Shown here: positions 1 to 6,228 of the stretch, piece after piece | Numbering within the stretch: the stretch's first letter is position 1 | Layout of the letters: each line of letters opens with the position of its first letter | Assembly: GCA_946635125.1 (NCBI GenBank) | Contig: CAMPBB010000021.1 | Span: 1 to 8,454 of the forward strand | Source: an uncultured Clostridia bacterium | Lineage (GTDB): Bacteria > Bacillota > Clostridia > Christensenellales > UBA1242 | Length of the DNA stretch: 8,454 nucleotides | Direction of reading: 5' to 3' | The notes under the pieces: model-generated | Told to the model about the DNA's origin: nothing | The model's input: only the letters and a program-made list of their open reading frames with translations | The model's database searches: none | Position numbers and translations under genes: made by a program

Positions 1-85
1 CCACAAACAACAAAAGCATTATCAAAAAAACAAATAGCCCCAAAAACACACCTGAATAAATGTAATATTTACTGCTTTTCTTCAC
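1..85 (-). CDS. Start of an unidentified membrane or exported protein (3' end outside window)
   Basis: A GTG codon at 85-83 opens a frame that stays open to the window edge, giving 28 codons. The peptide begins MKKSSKYYIYSG and continues into an uninterrupted hydrophobic run rich in Leu, Phe, Val and Ile. This is a short basic N-terminus followed by one membrane helix, as in a signal anchor or uncleaved signal peptide. The start is supported by a strong AAAGGAG at 99-93, 7 nt upstream. The gene begins inside the PF06695 gene in another frame and overlaps its end by 17 nt, which implies translational coupling and membership of the same operon. The family cannot be named from 28 residues. Proteins of the LytR-CpsA-Psr type, which attach glycans to the cell wall, begin this way and would suit the operon, but so do many others. 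That suggestion is inference only. Confidence 0.72.
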   Translation of the reverse strand, partial: MKKSSKYYIYSGVFLGLFVFLIMLLLFV

Positions 86-722
86 TATTTTTCTCCTTTC
101 TCTTTTTTAAAACATAAAGCACAATTTTAACAATTAAAGCAATTAAAATAAGCCCCAAGAAAACAATTAAAATAATGTTTGTGGCACTTGGAAAGAGCAT
201 GCAAACAAATGTTACAATTAACCCACAAAAAGCATTTCCTAAAAAAACCGACAAACATGTTTGCCAAAAATTTAGCCCCATTAAAACTGCCAAACAAGTT
301 CCAGTCCAAACCCCAGTTAAAGGAACTGGGAATGCAACAAACAAAAACACAATAAAACACTTAATAACAATTGCTTTCACTTTTGATTTTTCTTGCGTTT
401 TTTGTTCTGTTTCCTCACTCTTTTTCTTGGCTTCTACCACAAAAAAGTTTGCAATTGAACGAAAAAACTTTTTGTCTTTAACATAGTTATATATTGGCTT
501 AAATATTAGTGCCAAAATTGGAACAACAATAATGCTTCCCAAAAAAGCATACAAAAACGCTTCCATCGAGCCCAAAGCATGCTCGCCCCAAAGCCCAACA
601 TCCATTCCAAAAGGAATTGCTCCTTTTAGTTCTATTAAAGGAACTATTGCAATTATAATTGTTGCCAAAATTGCATTTGTTCCAAAAACACTATGGAAAA
701 AATTTGTTATAAACTCAAGCAT
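69..722 (-). CDS. COG2426/PF06695 membrane protein ('small multidrug export' family; function unproven)
   Basis: This is a 217-residue integral membrane protein of the family labelled 'putative small multi-drug export protein', a name with little experimental support. The two family hallmarks are visible: ELKGAIPFG at residues 31-39 after the first membrane helix, and PVPLTGVWTG at 131-140. Each lies next to hydrophobic helices, consistent with a duplicated fold with re-entrant loops. The second motif is usually PxPGTGxWTG; here the Gly after the second Pro is Leu. A charged Lys/Glu-rich loop spans about 96-115, and the C-terminus is Lys/Glu-rich and probably cytoplasmic. The ATG follows GGGGTG by 5-6 nt and lies 12 nt after the ligase-like gene stop, so it is in the same operon. 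From memory, structure-prediction work links this family to the DedA/VTT superfamily, some members of which move undecaprenyl phosphate. In this operon, carrier-lipid recycling is a better guess than drug export, but it is inference. Confidence 0.85.
   Translation of the reverse strand: MLEFITNFFHSVFGTNAILATIIIAIVPLIELKGAIPFGMDVGLWGEHALGSMEAFLYAFLGSIIVVPILALIFKPIYNYVKDKKFFRSIANFFVVEAKKKSEETEQKTQEKSKVKAIVIKCFIVFLFVAFPVPLTGVWTGTCLAVLMGLNFWQTCLSVFLGNAFCGLIVTFVCMLFPSATNIILIVFLGLILIALIVKIVLYVLKKRKEKNSEEKQ
93..99 (-). promoter_or_regulatory. Ribosome binding site fixing the GTG start at 85
   Basis: AAAGGAG in the minus-strand reading sits inside the last codons of the upstream gene, 7 nt before a GTG. 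It is among the best Shine-Dalgarno sites in the window and is the main reason to call the short downstream frame a real gene. Confidence 0.75.
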
Positions 723-734
723 TTTTTCACCCCA

Positions 735-2003
735 CTAATGCCCATACATAAAAAATATTAAGTCTTCAACAAAACAGATAAGCCCTAAGACAATTGCTGG
801 AACGCAAATTGCTTTGCTTACTTTTATTCCTTTTGTTCTTTGAATTTTTATGAAAGAGTAAACAAGAATTAACGCTAAAAGCAAACAACCACATATTCCC
901 AACTGATAAATCATTGAAATAAACATATTGTGAGCACTTATGCCCCTTGGACCAATTGGCATGGCTCCAACACCTGCTCCAAAGAACAAAATTAAAGGAT
1001 TCGTGATAATTTCATTAAAGTATACTTCCCAAAGTTCATAACGATATGTTGTGATCACATTTAAGAAATCTTTGAATGTTTCAAAATGCTTTTCGCCATT
1101 AAAAAATCTTTCAAAATATTTTAAAATCCAGTCATGCCCAATAATCCATAAAATAACGCCAGCACACAGAAGCCCCAAAACAACAATTAAAGTCCTTTTC
1201 CAACTTTTTTGGAAAAAATAAATTAAAAGTGACAAATATTCAATCCCCATAAGGATTAAAAAAGTTTTGCTTAAACTCATTGCACCAAAAACAGTTAATA
1301 AAACAAGCAACACAATTTCCGTTTTCCCTGCCCTATTGCTTAAAATGTAATACACCAAAAACGCTGAAACAATTTCACATAACATTGCAAGAACATTTGG
1401 ATGATTAAATAAGGCAGTGAACCTGCCATCATAATTCATTAAATGGTGAGAAATGTAAACATCAAAAAATGATGTGAGAGCCATCACGCTTGAAATAATT
1501 AAAGCAAGAGCCAAAACTTTTGCGTTAAAATTAAAACGAATTTTAACATTGTTTTTTATCGCCATTAAAAGGGCAAAAAATACCCCCAGACACGGCAAAA
1601 TGTGTGCTAAAGTGTTGTTTGTGTATGGTCCAATTGGAATAAGGCAATAAACCAAGAAAGCAAGAACAAGAACAAGGAATTTCCAGTCTATTTTTGTTTT
1701 GTCTAAAAAATAAGTTTTCACAACATATTTTATCATAAACAAAGCAACCAAAACACAAAACAAAACAAGACACTCAAAAATTGAAATCATCGAAAATGGG
1801 AAATAAAAAACAATGTATGTTAATCCATTTTCAAGATTATCAAACAAAATAAATAAAACCATTAAAGCAAAAGCAAAATAAATTGCCCCGCTCCAAAAAC
1901 AATGAAAAAATAAGAAAAAACTTAAAATAGTTAGATTTACAAGCAATCTATATTTTAAGTAAATATTTATATCCTCACTATTTAAAATTTTTTCTTTATC
2001 CAT
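735..2003 (-). CDS. O-antigen ligase/polymerase-like (Wzy/WaaL, PF04932) membrane protein
   Basis: This 422-residue polytopic membrane protein has about 10-12 hydrophobic segments. Family features visible are RFTALFNHPN at 194-203 (the R..g.f.nPN motif), SLSKTF at 243-248, and a long outer loop of about 290-360. That loop carries Y-R-Y-E-L-W around Arg321 and Trp325, the Gly-rich FGAGVG at 341-346 and the His358-Asn359 pair. In this family the loop Arg and His residues handle an undecaprenyl-diphosphate-linked donor outside the cell, either polymerising repeat units (Wzy) or transferring glycan to an acceptor (ligase). Sequence alone does not separate the two roles. In a Gram-positive-like organism without lipopolysaccharide, a polymerase or a protein/wall glycan ligase is likelier than WaaL proper. 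Its ATG overlaps the uppS stop by one base (TAATG), with no clear RBS of its own apart from a distant GGAG, so translation is probably coupled to uppS. The gene ends in TAG. Confidence 0.85.
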   Translation of the reverse strand: MDKEKILNSEDINIYLKYRLLVNLTILSFFLFFHCFWSGAIYFAFALMVLFILFDNLENGLTYIVFYFPFSMISIFECLVLFCVLVALFMIKYVVKTYFLDKTKIDWKFLVLVLAFLVYCLIPIGPYTNNTLAHILPCLGVFFALLMAIKNNVKIRFNFNAKVLALALIISSVMALTSFFDVYISHHLMNYDGRFTALFNHPNVLAMLCEIVSAFLVYYILSNRAGKTEIVLLVLLTVFGAMSLSKTFLILMGIEYLSLLIYFFQKSWKRTLIVVLGLLCAGVILWIIGHDWILKYFERFFNGEKHFETFKDFLNVITTYRYELWEVYFNEIITNPLILFFGAGVGAMPIGPRGISAHNMFISMIYQLGICGCLLLALILVYSFIKIQRTKGIKVSKAICVPAIVLGLICFVEDLIFFMYGH

Positions 2004-2710
2004 TATTTTTCTTCTTTTATTGCTCCAAATCTTCTATCTCTTTTTTCAAATTCTTTTAAAGCCAAAAACAAATCTTTTTTTCCAAAATCTGGCCAATATG
2101 TTTTTGGAAAATATAGCTCAGCATATGATATTTGCCAAAGCATAAAATTTGAAATCCTTTGTTCACCACTTGTTCTAATGCAAAAATCTAATGGTTCTTG
2201 ACAAGCAGTGTAAAGGTTATCTTCAATGGTTTTTCTTGAAACTTCTTTTTCTCCGCTTTTTATTATTTTGTTTACAGCATAAACAATTTCATCTTGACCA
2301 CTATAATTTATGCCCAAATTTAGCACAAATTCTGTGTTGTTTTTTGTTTCTTCAATTGTTCTTTTTGCGTTCTCAACCAAATCTTGTGGAAAAACTGTGT
2401 AATCCCCCATAATGTTTAGTTTAACTTTGGGATATCTTTCAACAAAACTTTTGTTTAAATATTTTCTAAAACACTTAATCAAAAAATCAATTTCTTTTTT
2501 GGGTCTATTCCAATTTTCTGTTGAAAAAGCATACAAACTTACTGTTTTTATGCCATAAGTGTAAAAACATTCTTTAATCACAACATCCAAATTTTTCATT
2601 CCCGCATCATGCCCCATAGAACGAGGAAGACCACGCTCTTTTGCCCAGCGTCCATTTCCATCAATTATGAAACCAATATGTTTTGGCAATATTTTCAGTT
2701 CTTCTTTCAT
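2003..2710 (-). CDS. uppS: Undecaprenyl diphosphate synthase (cis-prenyltransferase)
   Basis: This 235-residue soluble enzyme is close to the usual length. It adds isopentenyl diphosphates in cis to farnesyl diphosphate to make the C55 carrier used for wall and surface glycans. The conserved blocks are all present: HIGFIIDGNGRWAK with catalytic Asp17, Asn19 and Arg21; Arg30 and His34 (PRSMGH); YAFSTENWNRP at 60-70 with Arg69; and RTSGEQRISNF at 179-189 with Arg179 and Arg185. These are followed by WQISYAELYF (Glu198) and WPDF. One conserved block differs: the usual NYGGR is NYSGQ at 135-139. The ATG overlaps the upstream transferase stop (ATGA) and follows TGGAG by about 11 nt. In most Bacillota uppS sits with cdsA or frr; here it lies inside a glycan operon, so a dedicated or second copy is possible. 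Confidence 0.96.
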   Translation of the reverse strand: MKEELKILPKHIGFIIDGNGRWAKERGLPRSMGHDAGMKNLDVVIKECFYTYGIKTVSLYAFSTENWNRPKKEIDFLIKCFRKYLNKSFVERYPKVKLNIMGDYTVFPQDLVENAKRTIEETKNNTEFVLNLGINYSGQDEIVYAVNKIIKSGEKEVSRKTIEDNLYTACQEPLDFCIRTSGEQRISNFMLWQISYAELYFPKTYWPDFGKKDLFLALKEFEKRDRRFGAIKEEK

Positions 2711-3507
2711 TCTTTTTTATTCTCCATAAATTTTTTGTTGTGTAACTCTTTTTGATACTCAACTTTTAAACCATTTTTTATGATTTGTTCTGCTTTTTCA
2801 ATTCCAGTGTTATATTGACTTTGTGAAATTAAATTATTTTTTAAAAGATGGTCACAATAATAATATTCTCTCTTGCTCCCACTTGCTCCAGAACTTGCAC
2901 TGTCTGATTTAAAAAGAACAATTATTGTTTTAAAAAATATTTTCACATCTCCCCAAAAAGTTATTCTTTGGCTATACTTTAAGTCGTTATCAAAAATTGA
3001 TTGCCAACTTGCTTCGCTCCTTCCTCCGCTAACTTGTGCCAGCCCCGTAAGCCCTGGTCTTACTCTGTAAGCCTTAAAAACATCTTCATCATAAAAAATC
3101 ATGTCTTTAACTTGCCTTGGCCTTGGACCAATGATGCTCATGTCACCTTTTAAGATATTCCAAAGTTGAGGAAGTTCATCAAGACTTAATTTCCTTAACA
3201 ACTTTCCATATTTTGTTATTCTATCTTTATCTGGCAAAAGGTTTCCGTTTTCATCTGTTTTGTTTGTCATTGACCTAAACTTATAAAGTTTGAAAACTTT
3301 TCCGTTTTTCCCTGGCCTAATTTGTGAAAAAACAACTTTTCCTCGTAAGATTATTTTTGAACAAACAAAAATAATTAAAAACAGAGGAGATAAAACAATT
3401 AACGCTAAAAGGGACAAACAAATGTCAAAAAATCTCTTAAAAAACTTTTCATATATGGTTTTTCTTTTAGGCTTTTTGTTTTGAGCTAACCTTATTTTTT
3501 TTGACAC
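2707..3507 (-). CDS. Monotopic phosphoglycosyl transferase (bacterial sugar transferase, PF02397)
   Basis: This enzyme transfers a sugar-1-phosphate from a nucleotide sugar to undecaprenyl phosphate at the inner membrane face, starting glycan assembly. A basic N-terminus precedes a re-entrant hydrophobic helix at about 26-54, broken by Ser40-Pro41 as in small PglC-type enzymes. Then come KFRSM at 76-80, the catalytic Asp110-Glu111 pair in LDELPQLWN, GDMSIIGPRP at 121-130 and RPGLTGLAQVSGGR at 150-163. The core ends near residue 200. A tail of about 65 residues follows: a Ser/Gly/Ala linker at 201-211, then a short helical module around 218-245 that resembles a SHOCT domain. The sugar specificity cannot be read from sequence. 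The start is GTG at 3507, preceded by GAGGG with 5 nt spacing. The gene opens the third transcription block, and its TGA overlaps the uppS ATG. Confidence 0.93.
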   Translation of the reverse strand: MSKKIRLAQNKKPKRKTIYEKFFKRFFDICLSLLALIVLSPLFLIIFVCSKIILRGKVVFSQIRPGKNGKVFKLYKFRSMTNKTDENGNLLPDKDRITKYGKLLRKLSLDELPQLWNILKGDMSIIGPRPRQVKDMIFYDEDVFKAYRVRPGLTGLAQVSGGRSEASWQSIFDNDLKYSQRITFWGDVKIFFKTIIVLFKSDSASSGASGSKREYYYCDHLLKNNLISQSQYNTGIEKAEQIIKNGLKVEYQKELHNKKFMENKKE

Positions 3508-3522
3508 AATATCCCTCTTTGT

Positions 3523-3538
3523 TTATGTTTTAACATAA
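3523..3538. repeat. 16-bp inverted repeat, candidate operator of the PGT-uppS operon
   Basis: TTATGTT-TT-AACATAA is a perfect 7-bp inverted repeat around a 2-base centre. It lies 16-31 nt before the GTG start of the sugar transferase, touches the last base of the proposed -10 hexamer and covers the predicted transcription start. That is where a dimeric repressor would block initiation. It is too AT-rich and short-looped to be a terminator. The regulator is unknown; chance is possible in such AT-rich DNA. Confidence 0.45.
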
Positions 3539-3566
3539 GATTAGCATAAAACAACACTTTTTGCAA
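3538..3566 (-). promoter_or_regulatory. Candidate promoter for the PGT-uppS-ligase operon
   Basis: In the minus-strand reading TTGCAA (3566-3561) and TAATCT (3543-3538) are 17 nt apart, and the -10 is preceded by TGC, an extended -10 element. The -10 itself matches only three of six consensus bases, so this is a weak or regulated promoter. The predicted start falls near 3531, giving a leader of about 24 nt with GAGGG before the GTG. A second possibility further upstream is TTTACT (3701-3696), 16 nt, TAAAAT (3679-3674). The rest of the 216-base gap shows nothing else convincing. Confidence 0.45.
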
Positions 3567-3710
3567 CCTATAATAAGCATTTTTCACAATGGACTTACAT
3601 TTTTTTTACACCACTTACCATTTAACAAACAAAAACAAAGTTTTTCTTTTTTTCCTTAAAAATTTTACCGCACATTTTATTTTATATTTTTTTGCAGTAA
3701 AATATGATAA

Positions 3711-3735
3711 AAACAAAAAAGCACTATGGCTTTTT
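3711..3735 (-). terminator. Weak intrinsic terminator overlapping the 3' end of the flippase gene
   Basis: In the minus-strand reading AAAAAGC (3735-3729), a 6-nt loop and GCTTTTT (3722-3716) form a 7-bp hairpin with two GC pairs. It is followed by T-rich sequence (TTGTTTTTATC). The 5' arm is made of the final Lys codons and the stop codon lies in the loop. The stem is weak, so readthrough into the next block is possible. Confidence 0.5.
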
Positions 3736-5175
3736 CTTCAAAAATTTTTGATAAATTTGTTTTGTTGTTGAAATAACCAAATCATCTTTTAAAGCAAAAA
3801 TCATTAAAGCATAACTAACAATTCCAGCAAATAATATTATAAAAGTGTTTAAAATGCTTGGAGATAAAAGTTTTGAAAGTGAAAAAGTTATCAAAAACAT
3901 AACAATTCCAGCAAGCAGTGGCTTTTTTATTGTTTTTATGACTTTTGAAAAAGATAGTTCTTTTCTAACTTCCCAAAAAACAACAATTGCAACAGTTAAT
4001 TCCACAGCAAGAATTGCAAAACAAGCACCCAGTGCCTTAAAAAATAAAACAAGTGGAACACTTATAATTAAGTTAACAATCGCCCCAATCACAACGCTTT
4101 TTGTGTATTTTTTGTCTTGCATTGTTGGCAGAACATATTGAATTCCAATCGCGTTTGAAAACCCGATAATTAAAAATAATGGCGACAAAACTTGCAAAAG
4201 AACAACACTTCCCAAAAACTCTCCACCCAAAAACCATGGCACAAAGTTTGGTGCCAAGCAAATCATTCCAAGGCACATTGGAATTCCCAAAAGCCAAACA
4301 AAGTGAGTTGTTGTGTAAATGTTTTCTTTCACAAGTTGCAGTTTCCCATCTGAATAATTTTTGGAATTTCTTGGAATCATAACACTACCCAAGCAAAGAA
4401 TGATGGTTAAAGCAAACCTAACAATTTTTTCTGCCTGTTCATAAATTCCATTTTGAGCATCGCTTGAAAAAACTCCAATTAAAATTTTTTCTAAGTCAAC
4501 ATACAAAGAAACTGCAATTGTTGGCAAAAACAAGCCAATTGTTCCCCTTAAATGCCTAAAAGGTTTTAGCTCTTTTATTTTCACTTTTGTTAAATATTTT
4601 TTTAAAAACAGCCACATAAAAACATAGCCAAAAATCATTCCAAGTGAGTTAATTAAAACATATTTCCAAAGGTCGCCTGAGGTTTTAACAAACAAAAAAA
4701 TTGATGAAATAATTAAAATTTTTGTTAAAACATTTATGACCATAAGTTTTCCAAATTCTTCATGACCTTGATAAAAATAAGCAATATCAAACATTGTTGC
4801 CAAAATGTTTATGGACAATATTATCATAAGTGTTGTGTTACCCTGATAAACACCCATAATAACAAACAAAAAATTAACCATCAAAGCAATCATTGTTGAA
4901 ATAAAACGACAAATGTTAACTTCCCAAAAAATTTTGCTTTTCTCTTCTGTGTTGTTTGAGTTTTTTGCAATTTCTCTTTGAGCATAAAGGTTAAATCCAA
5001 GAGCCGAAAACACAACAAAAAAAGTTATGATTGATGTTGAAAAACTGGCTTGCCCAACCCCATCAGCCCCCAGAACCCTTGAAACATAAGGAGTTGTTAT
5101 AATTGGTGTTATAATCAAAACAAGTTGATAAATAATGTTGTATATATAATTCTTTTTTGCACTATAACTTGCCAA
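3724..5175 (-). CDS. Wzx-type lipid-linked oligosaccharide flippase (polysaccharide biosynthesis protein, MOP superfamily)
   Basis: This protein of about 483 residues has some 12-14 hydrophobic helices. It should flip undecaprenyl-diphosphate-linked glycan units from the inner to the outer leaflet. The N-terminal signature is typical of PF01943: NYIYNIIYQL, then TPYVSRVLGADGVGQASF, which is the P-Y-[IV]-[SA]-R-x-L-G-x-x-G-x-G block of Wzx proteins. FYQGHEEF near the middle and the basic loops between helices also fit. Start choice: a GTG at 5184 would fall inside the Shine-Dalgarno AAGGAGG itself and cannot be used. The TTG at 5175 lies 8 nt after that site, giving a product beginning M-A-S-Y-S-A-K-K-N. 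The gene follows the glycosyltransferase gene by 41 nt and is probably cotranscribed with it. It ends in TAG within a weak terminator. The transported glycan is unknown. Confidence 0.93.
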   Translation of the reverse strand: MASYSAKKNYIYNIIYQLVLIITPIITTPYVSRVLGADGVGQASFSTSIITFFVVFSALGFNLYAQREIAKNSNNTEEKSKIFWEVNICRFISTMIALMVNFLFVIMGVYQGNTTLMIILSINILATMFDIAYFYQGHEEFGKLMVINVLTKILIISSIFLFVKTSGDLWKYVLINSLGMIFGYVFMWLFLKKYLTKVKIKELKPFRHLRGTIGLFLPTIAVSLYVDLEKILIGVFSSDAQNGIYEQAEKIVRFALTIILCLGSVMIPRNSKNYSDGKLQLVKENIYTTTHFVWLLGIPMCLGMICLAPNFVPWFLGGEFLGSVVLLQVLSPLFLIIGFSNAIGIQYVLPTMQDKKYTKSVVIGAIVNLIISVPLVLFFKALGACFAILAVELTVAIVVFWEVRKELSFSKVIKTIKKPLLAGIVMFLITFSLSKLLSPSILNTFIILFAGIVSYALMIFALKDDLVISTTKQIYQKFLKKKP

Positions 5176-5183
5176 AAAAAACA

Positions 5184-5190
5184 CCTCCTT
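5184..5190 (-). promoter_or_regulatory. Ribosome binding site deciding the flippase start (TTG at 5175)
   Basis: AAGGAGG in the minus-strand reading is a near-perfect Shine-Dalgarno sequence. The GTG at 5184-5182 overlaps its last base, so it cannot be the start. The first in-frame start codon at workable spacing (8 nt) is TTG at 5175-5173. Confidence 0.8.
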
Positions 5191-5194
5191 TTAT

Positions 5195-5208
5195 TTGTTA
5201 TTTAACAA
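5195..5208. repeat. 14-bp inverted repeat between the glycosyltransferase and flippase genes
   Basis: TTGTTA-TT-TAACAA is a perfect 6-bp inverted repeat around a 2-base centre, just upstream of the flippase ribosome binding site. It resembles in base content and spacing the repeat at 3523-3538 (shared TTTAACA half), so the two might be sites for one regulator. Chance is a serious alternative in this AT-rich gap. Confidence 0.3.
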
Positions 5209-5216
5209 TTCTTCAA

Positions 5217-6218
5217 TTATTTTCTTCTTTTTTTGTTCCTAAGTTTTTTGTAAATTGGAACCAAAAACATGTGCATTTTTATTCCAAAAGTTTTCATAAT
5301 AAAGCACTCAAATCTTATGGATTTACTAATGTTTTTATTTTTTATTATTTGCTTTAATGTTTGTTTTGTGCAAAAAGATTTTAAATAATTGTAAACATCT
5401 TTTTTTGTGTGTTTGTTTAAAAGATTTGAAATTGAGTGAATTGCCCTTGTTATCATAAGTTGTCTAAAAGTTTCAAGCTCACTTTGATATTCATTTTTCT
5501 TTTTTAAGTTTTGAAAAACACTTTTCTTTTCAATGTCCAAAAAGTGCAAATGTTTTGGAGACAATTCATGCATTATTGATGTGTTTCTTTGCGTGTAATG
5601 ATATAACACTTTGTTAACAAAAACTGTTTTTGGCTTATCACTAAAAACATCCAAGCAAAAGCTTAAATCTTCGCCAATCAAAAGGCTTGGGTCAAATCTT
5701 TTTGTTTTAACATAAGATGCCTTAAACATTTTGTTCCACCAAGGCGGACCAATTTTGTCTAACAAATAACTTTTAAACACATCTTTTAACACTTCATCAT
5801 CAAAACTATATTTAGACTTTGTGATATAATTTCCATCTTCATCAACCTCATCATAATCACAATAGCAAACATCAGCTTTTGATTCAACAATCTTTTCAAG
5901 CATTAAATTATATATTCCATCTTCAATTAAGTCATCAATATCAAAGTTTGTTGTGTAGTCCCCTGTTGCTTTTTCAATTCCAACATTTCGTGAATAACTA
6001 ATTCCCATTTGTTTTGGATTTGAATAAACTTTTATTTTATCACCAAATTTTTCAAGAATATTTAAACTATTGTCTGTTGAACCATCATTTATGACAATGA
6101 TTTCTTTGTTAACATTTTGCCTTAACAAACTGTTTATTGCTTTTTCAATATATTTTTCGCCATTAAAACAAAGAACAATGATTGAAAGTTTATATTTTAA
6201 AATGTCTATTTTTTCCAA
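5217..6218 (-). CDS. Family 2 glycosyltransferase (GT-A fold)
   Basis: This protein of about 333 residues should add a sugar from a nucleotide donor to the lipid-linked acceptor at the cytoplasmic membrane face. The GT-A domain spans about residues 10-215: LSIIVLCFNGEKYIEKAI at the N-terminus, NDGSTD at 44-49 for the nucleotide, SRNVGI, then the metal-binding DIDD at 93-96 (DxD-type). GEDLSF at 182-187 holds the likely catalytic-base acidic pair. The C-terminal 110 residues are helical and very Lys-rich, ending KKRRK, and may bind the membrane surface. Start choice: the frame extends up to a TTG at 6254, but that lies only about 14 nt from the predicted transcription start and has no Shine-Dalgarno site. 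The TTG at 6218, 5 nt after GGGGG, is preferred, giving M-E-K-I-D. Donor and acceptor cannot be deduced. It is first in the operon with the flippase. Confidence 0.9.
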   Translation of the reverse strand: MEKIDILKYKLSIIVLCFNGEKYIEKAINSLLRQNVNKEIIVINDGSTDNSLNILEKFGDKIKVYSNPKQMGISYSRNVGIEKATGDYTTNFDIDDLIEDGIYNLMLEKIVESKADVCYCDYDEVDEDGNYITKSKYSFDDEVLKDVFKSYLLDKIGPPWWNKMFKASYVKTKRFDPSLLIGEDLSFCLDVFSDKPKTVFVNKVLYHYTQRNTSIMHELSPKHLHFLDIEKKSVFQNLKKKNEYQSELETFRQLMITRAIHSISNLLNKHTKKDVYNYLKSFCTKQTLKQIIKNKNISKSIRFECFIMKTFGIKMHMFLVPIYKKLRNKKRRK

Positions 6219-6223
6219 TTCAA

Positions 6224-6228
6224 CCCCC
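6224..6228 (-). promoter_or_regulatory. Probable ribosome binding site for the glycosyltransferase start at 6218
   Basis: GGGGG, in the minus-strand context GTGGGGGTTGAATTG, is the only purine block near a start codon in this leader. It resembles the GGGGTG before the PF06695 gene. Spacing to the TTG at 6218 is 5 nt. Moderate support only. Confidence 0.45.

Noticed and set aside
175..486. Plus-strand 103-codon frame
   Set aside because: Antisense shadow of the PF06695 gene; Lys/Thr/Phe-rich with no recognisable motif or ribosome binding site.
2707..2709. Possible use of TGA as Trp (Mollicutes-type code)
   Set aside because: TGA ends the transferase in an ATGA overlap with uppS and ends rluB just before the plsC ATG, and Trp codons in the motifs are TGG.
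3674..3701. TTTACT-16-TAAAAT promoter-like pair in the PGT upstream gap
   Set aside because: Both boxes are built from A/T runs expected by chance; it would give a leader of about 160 nt with no visible structure. Kept only as an alternative to the nearer promoter.
3508..3723. Riboswitch or small RNA in the longest gap
   Set aside because: Apart from the terminator hairpin and the 16-bp repeat, no stem long enough or conserved leader motif can be seen; the sequence is mostly A/T runs.
3589..3771. Plus-strand 60-codon frame in the gap before the flippase stop, with TATAAT (3569-3574) a few bases upstream
   Set aside because: The peptide is a Phe/Lys-rich low-complexity string, there is no Shine-Dalgarno site, no -35 box at proper distance from the TATAAT, and half of it is antisense to the flippase gene.
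3845..4141. Plus-strand 98-codon frame
   Set aside because: Antisense shadow of the flippase gene, arising from its codon bias; no start signals and no family resemblance.
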